NCBI GenBank assembly: GCA_017979445.1
Contig: CM030717.1
Coordinates: 26,663,132-26,727,131 of the forward strand
DNA from: Akebia trifoliata
Lineage: Eukaryota > Streptophyta > Magnoliopsida > Ranunculales > Lardizabalaceae
DNA length: 64,000 nt
Direction: 5' to 3'
The notes under the pieces are model-generated. The model was given only the letters and a program-made list of their open reading frames with translations. It did no database searches and was not told the origin of the DNA. Shown here piece by piece: positions 22,205 through 32,619 of this stretch. The position numbers and the translations under genes are program-made. Each line of letters opens with the position of its first letter. Within the stretch, counting starts at the first letter, position 1.

Positions 22205-23190
22205 CGAAAGATAGAATTCTCGATTAATTTGGTATTAGACACGGGGCCTATTTCTATTACACCCTACCGAATGGCCCTGGTAGAAATTCAATAGTTGAAG
22301 GCACAAATTGATGAGCTTACGAGCTTAGGGTTTATCAAACCAAGTTCCTCACCTTGGGGAGCACCAGTTCAGTTTGTTAAGAAAAATATGGGTCGCTTCG
22401 ATTGTGCATTGATTACTGGAAGCTGAATTAAGTAACCATCAAGAATAAGTATACATTTTCGCGTATCGATGACATGTTTGACCAACTATAGGGTGCCTAA
22501 TATTTCTCTAACATTGATTTGAGATCTGGATATCACCAATTGAGAATTCAGGAGGCGGATATTTTGAAGACTGCATTTCAAACTAAGCTAGGACACTTCG
22601 AGTATCTAGTGATGCCTTTCGGTCTGATGAATGCACTAGCATCATTTATGGATCTTATATACCAAATATTTTGGGAGCACCTCGACAAGATGTTATCTAT
22701 GAAACAATGACATCTATAAATGATATCTTGATTTATTTTAAGTAGAGGGAGAATCACGGAGACACCTTTGAATCACACTACAGATTTTACGAGAACATAA
22801 GCTATATGCCAAGTTCAGCAAGTGTGAATTCTGATTTTGTAAGATGAAATTCTTAGGGCACGTAGTATTAAGTGAAGAGACAGTAGTAGACCTTTCCAAA
22901 GTTGAAGTCGCTATCGTGGAAACAACCAAAGATAGTGACAGATATAATAAGTTTCCTTGGGATGACAGGCTATTATAGAAGATTTATTAAGGTATTTTCC
23001 ACTATTGCAACACTATTGATAAGACTGACTCAGAAAAATATTAGGTTTGAGTGGAACGATAATTGTGAGATTGTATTTCAGGATTTGAATAAAGGATTGA
23101 CTACCGCTCCAATTTTGGATAAGGGTTAACGATATTTACTGATGCATCCGGGATTGGTTTGGGAGCTATATTGATCCATAATTGAGAAAC
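22205..23190 (+). pseudogene. Reverse transcriptase and RNase H start, decayed
   Basis: In order: [39 protein letters not shown], a damaged CIDY-KLN region, [15 protein letters not shown] (about 22502), [10 protein letters not shown], the active-site block reading INDILIY instead of IDDILIY at about 22716-22735 (the first of the paired Asp codons is AAT), AKFSKCEF, KFLGHVV, ISFLGMTGYYRRFI (22945-22990), FEWND and TTAPIL. RNase H begins with FTDASGIGLGA at 23135 and then degrades. The spacer before the active site is about 11 nt too long, and the lost Asp would abolish polymerisation. Confidence 0.87.
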
Positions 23191-23410
23191 AATTTATTGA
23201 ATGTGATTAAAGAAGATGTGTAGGTTGGTTGATATAGAATAGAATGAGAAATATATATCTTTAATTAGAGGTGATTGGTAAAAATTTGGAATGTAAGAAT
23301 TATCATCTTGAGTACGATTTTAAATCATAAGGTTTATGACAAGAGTCTTGAGGAAATATCACGATAAGTAAAATATAGAACGAAAGGTACAGATGTTAAA
23401 TTTGATATAA

Positions 23411-23438
23411 CACTACAAAAATTAGGGCTTTTAGAGGC
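23411..23438 (+). repeat. CACTA-1 left terminal inverted repeat
   Basis: CACTACAAAAATTAGGGC... matches the inverted right end at roughly 23 of 28 positions, with the first ten bases perfect. Confidence 0.88.
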
Positions 23439-23770
23439 TCTTATTTTGGGTGGTTTGGTTGAAACGTCGAGATAAGCCAATGAAAACGGTTTTGGAGGCG
23501 ATTTCATCGGAAATGCCATGGAAGAACGAAGAACAGCTTCGACAGAGATTGATTGGAGGCATTTACACACCGGCGGTTCTAGGAAAATACCTCAAATTTC
23601 AGACCAACAGGGTCGTTTTTCGAAAAAAGCCGCACAAACCAGATCATGACGGCGGTTTTTGGAAAAACGCCTCAAAATCCAGATCAACGGGGCATTTGTT
23701 GAGGAAATGTTTTGGTGCAATTCTTTTCAATCTGCCCTCTCTCTCAAAATCGCACCTTCTCTCGATCTGT
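23439..23770. repeat. CACTA-1 left subterminal region
   Basis: It contains GCTTTTAGAGGCTC, CCGGCGGTTCTAGG, GGTCGTTTTTCGAAAAAAGCC and GGCGGTTTTTGGAAAAACGCC, which are sparser and more diverged copies of the right-end motif. A C/T-rich stretch follows at about 23790-23960. Confidence 0.65.
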
Positions 23771-24232
23771 TCAAGCTAAAGGTTCATGAGGTTGGTTTTT
23801 TTTTTCTTTTTTTCTTTTTTTCTTTTTTTCGAGCTCTCGATCTGTTCTAGTGTTAGACCTATCTATCTAACTTAGTGATATTGGATTTTTAATTTATTAT
23901 TTCTTCAGATCTGTGCGTTTTAGCTATTGATCTCTATCTATCTCTCTCTCTCTCTGTATAATCTTTGGTTGTTTTGGTACTAAGGTTCATCAGGTTTTGT
24001 TTTTTCTTCTTGTTATCGAAACTTTAATCAGGTTTGTTAATCTATTTTTGGTTCAATTTCAAATCGAAACCCTAATTTCTGTAGTGTTGATTTGATTTTT
24101 GGTTCGATTTCAAACCAAAATCCAAATTTCTATAGTTTTGATTCTATCTTTGGTTCAGTTTCAAACCAAAACCCTAATATCTCATTTTTATAGCTAGGTA
24201 TTCTGTATTTGTGTTGTCTATTAACCTACTAG

Positions 24233-24367
24233 GAAATGTTTGGCAAGAATGTGCCTGAAAATGAACAAATCAGTGAAGATGAAGACTGGGGGCCTGGTAG
24301 TAGAAAACTGCCCTTGGTTTCAGAAAATAAAAGAACACTTTCTAGAATTCCTCCCAACGCAGTTGAG
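24233..24367 (+). pseudogene. Captured exon: HAT3.1-like PHD/homeobox transcription factor fragment
   Basis: One exon with splice-like borders (AG before 24233, GT at 24368). It encodes FGKNVPENEQ, then SEDEDWGPGSRK and RTLSRIPPNAVE. The acidic DEDWGP segment and the RIPPxAVE start of the homeodomain are what I recall for HAT3.1/PRHA-type plant homeobox proteins; the fragment ends just as the homeodomain begins. An ATG at 24236 opens the frame, and the exon ends in phase 0, so joining to the next exon (24729) would stay in frame. The PHD finger and most of the homeodomain are absent, so no DNA binding is expected. Confidence 0.62.
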
Positions 24368-24728
24368 GTAACTGAATGCCGTTGGATCTTATTATTGTTA
24401 TTCTGATAGAAGAGTTTGTGAGTTACATGTTGATTATTACATGTTATATGGTAAATTTTCCAAGTTTATTGTCATGCTTTTATGTAGAGATGGTCTTTTG
24501 ATATGGTTGTTCTAAATCACTTTTCCCAACTACTGATTTTGTAACTTCTGGCTCAACTGATATCAATTCTTCTGGTCATGCATAACTATGGGACTTACAA
24601 TTTTCCAGTTTTTTGTCACTTGTACTTTATTTGGTTATTTTGGTTAGTTTTAGTTTACACCAATAATTCTAGACCCTTGATGTAATGGATTGGTATTTTC
24701 TGCTTTACTTTTATTTATGTTTGTTCAG

Positions 24729-24874
24729 TCTGAGGAACCACCCTATGTTCTCCATATACAATACCCTGAATGGTCTAATCATGGAGTGCCCAGGGACACA
24801 CTCGCCGTTCGTGAAATTTTGAAAAGAATTTATCATATACAACCCAATCTTGGCCTGATAGTCGTGCACTGCAG
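24729..24874 (+). pseudogene. Captured exon: plant protein tyrosine phosphatase (PTP1-like) fragment
   Basis: The exon starts after TTCAG and ends at GCAG|GT. It encodes SEEPPYVLHIQYPEW, SNHGVPRDTLAVREILKR and LGLIVVHC, matching the PTP catalytic domain from the WPD-loop region (here PEWSNHGVP) to the first residues of the P-loop, whose Cys is kept as the last full codon. In PTPs that Cys is the nucleophile; the rest of HCxxGxxR is missing. After the exon ends (phase 2) a splice to the bZIP exon would shift the frame. No stop lies inside the exon. Confidence 0.85.
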
Positions 24875-24973
24875 GTCTACTGGCAATTGGCATAGTTCAT
24901 TTTATTTCTGCTCTTAGTTCACATTCTGTTGTCTACTTCATGCTTTAATGAATCTCCTCTCACACATCTACAG

Positions 24974-25165
24974 GCGTACATGGTGGAGCTAGAAGTAGCA
25001 CTGAACCAGCTCCAAGAGGAGAATGCTCGCCTCAAGCAGACTTTGGTAAGCAAAATTTTAATAAGACTTGTTAAATTTCTTTTCTTTGTTACTGATACTG
25101 ATAGAATTGTTGCTTTACATCTTGAGCTGAAACAGGAAGAAGTTGAGAAGAAAAGGAAGCTAGAG
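24974..25165 (+). pseudogene. Captured exons: group A bZIP (ABF/ABI5-like) leucine zipper fragment
   Basis: Two exons with good borders: 24974-25045 (after TACAG, before GTAAGC) encodes AYMVELEVALNQLQEENARL then KQTL, and 25136-25165 (after AACAG, before GTAATT) encodes EEVEKKRKLE. Both are in phase 0 with a 90-bp intron. This is the zipper after the basic region in ABF/AREB-type factors (xELExxLNxLxEENxxLK). The basic DNA-binding region is not present. The retained intron indicates capture from genomic DNA, not from mRNA. Confidence 0.82.
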
Positions 25166-27051
25166 GTAATTATTGGCATACATATCATTTATATGGCCCT
25201 CTTGCAAATTCCTCTTCTAATTTTGAAAATTTCCCATATCACAAACAATTAGGATCCGTAAGCCATCTTTTACCCAAATAAATCTATGTTATGATGCCTG
25301 ATCTGAGAATGAGGTGACTTGTACTCGTTAATAGATCAATTGTCACCTAATTGTAGTTTATAGTCATACATAGTAGACTAAAAATCTGTATTTGTTTTAA
25401 AGTTATTTCATTCTCCCCATGACCATAGTTTGATTGCATTTTTTGTATTATTTATAAAGCTTGACTAGTATCACTAGTCTTACTATGCTACTCATCACCT
25501 CCAATTAGTTCCAACAAATAGTTCTTGATCAATAAACACCCCTTCCAATTTGAGTTGAGTTTACCATTGTTTAGCTCTTTGGTATGCCTCTTCCTTCTCT
25601 CTTTCTATTTTGTTTTTTAATTCTTTTCTTTTTCTTTCCTCTCATATATTCTTCACTTTTTTTTACTTTTTTATTTCTGTTTTTCAATCTCTCTCTCTCT
25701 GTGAGAGAGAGGACATCATAGCTGTAGTGCACCATGGCCAAATTTCAATTTAAGATTTGATTTTATGTTTTAGTTAATATTTTTATTGTTTTATTGGTTC
25801 ATTCTATATCTCAGATTCATCATTTTGTTGTTGAGATTCATCACCTCAATGGGCCTGAAAATTCTGATTCTTGAGATTGGGAGGTGTTGAGAAGATAGAG
25901 TAAAGTTTCATGTATAAAAGCGGTGATTCTTATATTTTTCTATAATCAAATGTTTATTTTACATATTCTTTAATTCTATCCACTTTGAAACTTGGACCAG
26001 CCAACTTGAGGGATGACCCAAAACTCTAATTTCATTTTTTCTTTCCTAAAAAAATATGTTAGGATTTCTTATTTGGTATTAGGATTGTGGATGTACGTAA
26101 GCCATATCTTAAAGCTTTTATCATCTATCTTCTGTTTGAAAATGGGTGGTGCTGGGGCTGGGGCTGGGAAGGAGGTATTGGGTTTGGAATTAGATTAAAA
26201 CATAACAGACACTAGGTAATATGTATAGTAATTCAATCTGGGAGGAATTATTGCATTGGAGAAGTACTTTTGAGGTTGATGGCATCCCTTTGAGGTAAAT
26301 GGCATCCCTTGTATGAAATATCAAGGGTTTTCTAGAGGGATTAAGTCAAATTGAAAACTTGGACATATTAAGAATAATTAATAACAGAGGTTCAAGAGCA
26401 CGAAGAACATGGATCATCCCTGAGAAGTCATTATTATTTATATAAAATAGTAAGCTGATGCAAAATTGATAACTTTCTGTTATTTTCCTACTGGTTTTCG
26501 TGGCTTCAAGATTGAATGTCCCTGGTGCATGGCAGATGCCTCAGGTGATAGATACTAGTAACTAGATTAGTATACCATTGGTTCCAATACTAAAAGAAAA
26601 TAAGAATTGTTTCCCAATGCAAATGCTCAAAGGTGCTTGCCTGGTGATCAAGGCAATGGTGCCTTGACACCTAGGTGACCTGACTAATGCTTTATTTGAT
26701 TACGTAAATTCTTTACCTTTGCTGGCCTGTAATGAGTTTGTTGGAGACAAACTAGGTCTCCCAAACACTAGACACTGGAAGGTTGTAATTTTTTGGGAGC
26801 TCGCCTAACCGCCTAGTGTATAGGCAAGAATGGGGATATATGGGGGTTTTATGGATGGTTCAGATAACTTCTCTCATTTTTAGGGGAGTTTTATAGACTG
26901 CTTAGTTTCCTTCTTTTTTTCATCCATAATTATTTCAAAATAAACTAATACCTGCCCAAAAAAATTGACTACTAAAAATACTCAGTTTTGACTCTTTCAT
27001 TTGTATCTAATCTTTAGTATGTGAACCCCATTTTGGAATTGACAATGTATG
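25166..27051. other. Anonymous CACTA-1 DNA between bZIP and Nudix fragments
   Basis: AT-rich DNA with several C/T-rich tracts (25590-25710). I see no further recognisable exon. A stretch at 26620-26840 rich in CCTAGGTG/GCCTAACCGCC-like words may be an old repeat. Confidence 0.45.
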
Positions 27052-27144
27052 GGGGGCATTGAAGATGGTGAAGAACCCAAGTCCGCAGCCATTAGACAGC
27101 TATAGGAAGAAACTGGAATTGTGTCGATTGAAATTATTGCAGAG
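27052..27144 (+). pseudogene. Captured exon: Nudix hydrolase fragment with in-frame stop
   Basis: It encodes GGIEDGEEPKSAAIRQL, a TAG stop at 27113-27115, then EETGIVSIEIIAE and a GT donor. This is the Nudix box GX5EX7REUXEEXGU, with the stop next to the catalytic REU-EE segment. The wording (GGIxDGExPKSAAxRELxEETG) is that of plant Ap4A-type Nudix hydrolases (NUDT25-27 group). The left border is uncertain because the acceptor is not clear. It cannot make an active enzyme. Confidence 0.82.
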
Positions 27145-27290
27145 GTTGGTCTAGAAAAATAAATTTCTAAATTGCTCCAGTTTGGTACTCTTGTGACTTC
27201 AAATTAGGACATTGTCCATGCATTTATCTAAATATCAAAGATTCCAGATGAAAATGTTTAGCTTCATCTATTCCATAACTTTTTACTTTT

Positions 27291-27414
27291 GGAGAACTTC
27301 TATTACTGCACCAACTTTTGCTAACGCCACCCAAGATGTGCGCTAATTCTTTGGTGATTTACATATGAATTGGAGTGGTGTTAGCAAAAGTTGGTGTGGC
27401 AATAGAATCTCTCC
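27291..27414. mobile_element. MITE with long terminal inverted repeats inside CACTA-1
   Basis: The left arm GGAGAACTTCTATTACTGCA... to GCTAACGCCAC (27291-27330) is the inverted copy of GTGGTGTTAGCAAAAGTTGG... to GAATCTCTCC (27375-27414), with a 44-bp middle. About 40-bp arms with few mismatches and a total of 124 bp fit a Mutator-like MITE; flanks TTTACTTTT and TTTTTTTTT may be a worn 9-bp target duplication. Confidence 0.75.
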
Positions 27415-29192
27415 TTTTTTTTTTTTTTTAAGAAAAGAAAATGAAAATAGGATGTTCCAAGGCTAATGATTCTTTTGAAGAAAGGCAATGTTCCAAGGTA
27501 AGGCCAGCATATGTAGAGGCAGGAGGGTGACCATCATTTTTTCCCCTCCTTTTGAACTTCATTTTGGTTCCTCTAGCCCTTCCTTATTGATCCATTAATG
27601 AGTACTAATGAGGGGCATTAAACATTCTCAATCCGTTTCTCCTATCCTATTCCCAACTCCTTTCGAGAGACAAAATGAGCATGTATTCGGGTTCTTCGAT
27701 GTGGCTGGCTAGTGCATTTCAACTTGTCATTACACTTGACTGGTCATCCATATCTAGATTTCTTTCAACATGTTCCCCACGCACAACTACTCTTTTGTGA
27801 CTTCACTATCACTCCTATATTCAGCCCTTGTGGAAGAGGGAGCAACTGTACGTCAGTTTGTCGAAAGCTGCACCGAGTGGCAGCAGCTGCCCCGGGCTTG
27901 AATACATAACCTATGGTAGGTCCCCTATTGTACGAATCACAACTATCATTGTCAGCATTACATATCTGTGTCAACAATCTTCCCCATATGCTCGTAGGAC
28001 AAACCAAAACTTCAAGTGCGTTTTACATTGCGAAATTTTTTAATCTCTGCAGCAGAAGTGCTTGCTTTTCTAGGACTCCCCGTGAGCTGCAAATCTTTTT
28101 TGCCTGCACAAGTCTCAGGCCTAGACTGCCTACATACTAAAATTAGTTTATACTTTATATGAAGTAGTATAAACTCTATCATCACCATCACTTCTAGGTG
28201 TGATTTTATCATAACAATCAGCAGACTGGAGATATTGTACTGAGATACATCATAAAATTATCTTTCAAAAACTTCCTAAAGTTGCTAAGATTTGAACTGG
28301 AACTTTAGCTGTAGGGCTTAAAATGGGTTGGGTTTGGGTTAGGGTCAGATCTGAGGATATCCAGATCTGAATTAAAGTAGTAGAAAAGGATATTTTAAAA
28401 AACATAAAGTATAATTTACTTGCAATTGAATTTGAGTATGCCTATGTGTACCAGTGTATATGTGTGTCTATCGGTGTGCACACGTCTGTGTGTGGTTTTG
28501 TATTTACTTGGTTATAATCTGACCTATTTCCGTCCTTTGGATATGTGTTCACTTTGTTTCTGATATACAATTAAGTCTTATTTATTTCCATGTTATCATT
28601 TTATTTCTGTTTTGGAACTTAATGTTAACTCCAATGTCATTTGCACTATGGAGTCTAGTTCTTGTTCAAATGTGGCTTAGTGTCATAGGTACATTTTGAA
28701 TAAAAGATTTGAGGCATCGTATAAAACTGTCCCTTCTACTCTTTGTTTGAGGTAGGTAAACTGGACTTGAACCTATGACCAAAGGTTTCATTTAATATAT
28801 CAATCAGCCAACTGTCCCTGCACTATGGAGTCTAGTTTTCACAAGTGAGCTGGTACTCCATTAACTACCAAACAGGTGCAACGTGTGCTGGTAGACATAG
28901 TTTCTGCTACTGCAAATTCGACACCTGGTTTTCCTCTTCATCGCTCTCGAAGAAAGTAGACCGTTAGATCAAGATCAAACCATCATAGGGAAATAGTTTA
29001 CATCTTGAGGAGTGGAAGCCCAAAAAAGCTCTCCACAGGAATCATACATCCAATCCGAAATGCTTTTGGGTCTCGAGACCTTGAGAGCTAGTGTTCCTCC
29101 CAATTATAATATCTACCTTTCTTGATGGCATCTTAGGTTGAGAATCTGAACTTTGTGGACAGCTGTGTAGAAATTGAATAAGAACAGAAACA
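27415..29192. other. Anonymous CACTA-1 DNA between MITE and DUF761-like ORF
   Basis: No recognisable exon. Two places resemble a tRNA-type B box on the minus strand (complement of 28756-28774 and of 27893-27912), possibly worn SINE pieces; no A box or 3' tail was found. Confidence 0.35.
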
Positions 29193-29453
29193 ATGGTAGG
29201 AAACAATTGGCAGAGGAAATCTGCTACCTTTAATTTTATTCTCAAGGTCTTCAAGTCTAGGAGGCCACACAACAGGGATGATGTGGGGTTGGATGAAGCA
29301 ATTAGTGTGCGAAAAGTATGTCCTAGTGACGAATATAGAGGGAGATCGATAGTTGAACCAGATATAGACAAGAAAGCCTCGGCCTTCATTGCTAAATTCT
29401 ATGAAACTCGTGTCTCGGAATCTGAACGACAAACAGTGACACCGGTTTAACAA
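29193..29453 (+). pseudogene. Captured small ORF: DUF761/cotton-fibre-like protein
   Basis: An 85-codon ORF from ATG to TAA with no internal stop. The C-terminal half has DKKASAFIAKFYETRVSE and then SERQTV, resembling the DKKAxxFIxxFYxxxR tail of small plant DUF761 proteins; the N-terminal part is basic (FKSRRPHNR). It has no intron, so it might be a complete small gene copy. The function of the family is poorly known. Of all the captured pieces it has the best formal coding potential. Confidence 0.5.
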
Positions 29454-30031
29454 GTCCATTTGGCATCATTTTCTTCAAATGAAACTGTGCTAAATAAACC
29501 AACTTGCCTCTCACCATTTGTAATGCTTCTTTGATTGTTATTACTTGACTTGTCCTTCTCTCTACCTTGTAAATTACAATAATGGAAAGATTAATATATA
29601 TGTGTTTGTTCATATTCAAGCATGGTTTTTCTTTTCCATAAATATAGTTTTCCTTATACAATTTTCCACTAGCTTCGCCCCTGTTTATACCCTTTTACTT
29701 TTATTTTATCTTCTTTTCATGATTTGGGATTGAAATAGAGTTCCATAACAAGGTTTAACTGACACCAAATCTCTGGGATGATGCGTTGTTAATGTTGTTG
29801 TTGTCGCAAATGCTACAACCTGAATGTAACAACGTACAAGCATGAGTTGCTAATTTTGCTGGATTCATCAGGAACACCACAATGTCCTGATCTGGATTGT
29901 AGTTTTGTACAAGGTGCGGCCTATTATATGGTTGGGAATTTCCATCAATGCTTCTTATTTTTCTGTGGGGTTCATATTTGCACTTAGAATAACACATGTC
30001 TCAATGATCTGCACTCGATTATTTATTCCAG

Positions 30032-30159
30032 GTTGTGGCAATTGCAAGTGCTGCATTGGACGTGTTTAAGAACGAAGCAAAGAAGATGGTGGTTGCACTA
30101 GTTGATATGGAACGTGCTTTTGTTCCTCCCCAACACTTCATCCGTTTAGTACAGAGGGG
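30032..30159 (+). pseudogene. DRP2: Captured exon: dynamin-related protein DRP2 fragment
   Basis: After ATTCCAG the exon encodes [38 protein letters not shown] and LVQR, then a GT donor at 30160. This matches the stalk region just before the PH domain of plant DRP2 ([17 protein letters not shown]...[14 protein letters not shown]). In the family the GTPase acts in membrane scission at clathrin-coated vesicles; here the GTPase domain is absent. The reading frame is intact, and it ends in phase 2. Confidence 0.87.
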
Positions 30160-30607
30160 GTATGCTCAATAATTATTTTTTTTCTATGTATATATATTTT
30201 TACTCCAAAAGACATACACACATCATCATCTACCCCTCATCCCAATTATTGGGGTCAGCAACATGAATCCTATTATATCATATACTGCTTTAATTCAGAT
30301 TATTGTTGGATTCTGTTTTTGAATTTTGTAATCCTTGCTTGAGTATTTTAGCACCCCATTCATTTCAATTCCGCAAATGGTAAATTACCATTTTCGGAGT
30401 TAATTTTTTTTCTAAGTTAAATGGAAAAAATACCCTTATCAAATGGGCATTTTATTAATAAACACTAAAGGGTATTTTAGTGATTTAAAACAATTTTTTT
30501 CCTATTTGGTAAAAGATTAATTCAGAAAACTATAATATGTTGTTTTTGGAATTAGAATGGTCACTGCATTGGTAATTTCTCCTATTTCTAACTCTTTTTT
30601 GGTGCAG

Positions 30608-30919
30608 CTTGCATTTCACACTCTCAATTCATCAAGGTCTACTTATCAATCTATAACATTTAAGCCGGATTTCTTTGATGTTTTTGCGATTTCTGCGCCT
30701 CAAGTGAAATGTAGTGTGCTTTTGAAGGTAATACAATTTTCCATTATTAGTGTTTGATTAAATTAACTATGTTGTGTGCTAAGCCAACTCCTCTAACTAG
30801 CTGTGTTTAGGCTGTTTGTTCTGTTTTAAGGACACCCGTTACTGGTGTGGATCGCCTCTGTGTACTATTGCCCGATCCCAAGGCATCAAAAGTGCAGTGG
30901 ACTTTAGATTGCCATAACG
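30608..30919 (+). pseudogene. RAD9: Captured exons: RAD9 checkpoint clamp subunit fragment
   Basis: Exon one (30608-30727, after GGTGCAG, before GTAATA) encodes LAFHTLNSSRSTYQSITFK, PDFFDVFAIS and CSVLLK. Exon two (30811-30919, after GTTTAG, donor at 30920) encodes AVCSVLRTPVTGVDRLCVLL, PDPKASKVQWTLDC and HN. These are neighbouring exons of the N-terminal PCNA-like fold of RAD9, part of the 9-1-1 DNA damage clamp. The 83-bp intron between them is kept, and both exons are free of stops. Exon two ends in phase 1, which fits the phase of the NHX exon downstream. Confidence 0.87.
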
Positions 30920-32151
30920 GTATTCCACCCCCTGTTACTTCTTAATTTAGTTTATTTGTACGTGTTTATATAAGGCAAAGGGTGCCTTATATTATACTTT
31001 GAATGGTACATTATGTTGTACTTTTATTTTTTATTTGTATTTTTCAAAAAAATAAATAAATGAAAGAAGTGTTTAACCATCTGCTCTATTGGCCCATCGC
31101 ACAGATCAGCTGGCCATGGTAACACATAAATTTATGGATAGTTTCTTTCTCATTGTTTCATTTTCTCTATTTTTGAAGTATCTTATCAAGAAGTGGTTGG
31201 GATTATTTGATCAAACTTTAAGCTAGGAAATCTCCTTTGTAGTGTTAACCAACCAACTACTACAAAAAGACTGATCTTGGAGAGGGAGAGAAATCTGTTG
31301 GGATTATTTGATTGAACTTTAAGCTAGGACATCTTATTTATGATGTTAACCAACCAACTACTACAAAAGACCAATCTGTTGGAGAGAGGGAGAACTATGA
31401 ATATAAGAGGTTCACTGGGCTTAACTAGGGTATGACACCTGAGAGTGGAGGAAAATTTACACTCAACAGTCCCCTCACTTTTATGTTAGGAAAACTTTAA
31501 GCTAGGAAAATTTCAATGAATGAGCACACTTTTTTGGGTTTCTTATTGCTTTGCACCCTTCTTGTTGTTACTTTGTGGAGGTTGTGCTATCCTCATTCCT
31601 CGTCATCTTACACACCTATTTGATTATGTTTGTACTTAATAGATGACATGTCTATCATGCAATTAGTCCATTCTTTTTTATATGATATTTGGGGCCCTAC
31701 TTCAATTATGGACTAGACCAAAATCTCATGTAGGCACATTGTTACAGATTATTATTATTATTATTATTATTATTTTGTGATTTGATACAGCATCCAACGT
31801 GGATTGAACTAAAATCTAGATTTGAGCAGGCACGTGGATAGCGACAAGCTGTGTAACAAAGACACAGACATGTGCATAGGTGTCCTACATTGATATGTTG
31901 ATGGAAAACCATGACTTAGGTGTCCTGTATAATAGAGGTGTCGCATTAGTTTCTCATGATTTTCTCCAATCCATGACTTAGGTGCTAGACAAATATTTAA
32001 AAAGATGGACGTAGGTGCCCTGGAGATTGGAGATTATCTTGGTACTCTCTTTATTTCACTCTCTTCTTATCTCCCCTATATTTTATGCTGTCTTTTGCTT
32101 TAGTTCACCTTTTTTTGTGCTGTCATATGTATCCCATTTGATTACTTTCAG
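30920..32151. other. Anonymous CACTA-1 DNA between RAD9 and NHX fragments
   Basis: It contains an imperfect direct duplication: 31194-31290 and 31306-31400 share TGGGATTATTTGAT, AACTTTAAGCTAGGA, TGTTAACCAACCAACTACTA and GGAGAG-GAGA blocks. No exon was recognised. Confidence 0.6.
31747..31774. repeat. (ATT)n microsatellite
   Basis: About nine ATT units in anonymous DNA between the RAD9 and NHX fragments. Confidence 0.85.
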
Positions 32152-32483
32152 CCATTGGAGCAATCTTTTCCGCAACAGATTCTGTTTGCACATTGCAGGT
32201 ATGGAAAGACTTAAAAAGTTGTGTATTGTTTGAACTACTCAAAATAGGAATAAACAAAAACTATAGTTTATTTCATTTGCTGGTACAGGTGCTTAATTAG
32301 GATGAGACACCTCTATTATATAGTTTATTCTTTGAGGAAGGTGTTGTTAATGATGCTACATCAGCGGTACTTTTTAATGCAATCCAGAGTTATGATCTCA
32401 CTCACATCAATTCCAACACTGCCTTGCATTTTGTTGACAACTTCTTATATTTATTTACCATAAGCACATTGTTAGGAATGTTT

Positions 32484-32534
<51 letters not shown>

Positions 32535-32619
32535 GTGTGTGTAAGATAAGCCTTCTTCTCTTTCTCTTGCAGACTGGTCTACTTAGTGCATACGTTATCA
32601 AAAAATTATATTTTGGCAG
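32152..32619 (+). pseudogene. NHX: Captured exons: vacuolar-type Na+(K+)/H+ antiporter NHX fragment
   Basis: Three consecutive exons with AG/GT borders: 32152-32198 (IGAIFSATDSVCTLQ), 32289-32483 (VLN, stop TAG at 32298, then DETPLLYSL, EEGVVNDATSAVLFNAIQ and FLYLFTISTLLGMF) and 32573-32619 (TGLLSAYVIKKLYFG). These cover the central membrane segments with the ATDSV and EGVVNDATS ion-path motifs of plant NHX exchangers (family FGEGVVNDATSVVLFNA). Gly is replaced in FFEEG, and the stop replaces Gln. It is non-functional but recent enough to be read easily. Introns contain a (TC)n run directly after the second donor. Confidence 0.88.
32489..32532. repeat. (TC)n microsatellite
   Basis: About 22 TC units followed by ATGTGTGTGT, directly downstream of the donor of NHX exon two in CACTA-1. 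Confidence 0.9.

Noticed and set aside
24690..24917. 75-aa ORF as a small gene
   Set aside because: It is the PTP exon read with intron sequence on both sides; the splice borders explain it better.
28756..28774. tRNA gene or SINE from a B-box-like sequence (complement GGTTCAAGTCC)
   Set aside because: No A box, acceptor stem or 3' tail could be found; only a single promoter-like box.
30557..30757. 66-aa ORF as a gene
   Set aside because: It reads intron, then RAD9 exon one, then intron; only 30608-30727 is exon.
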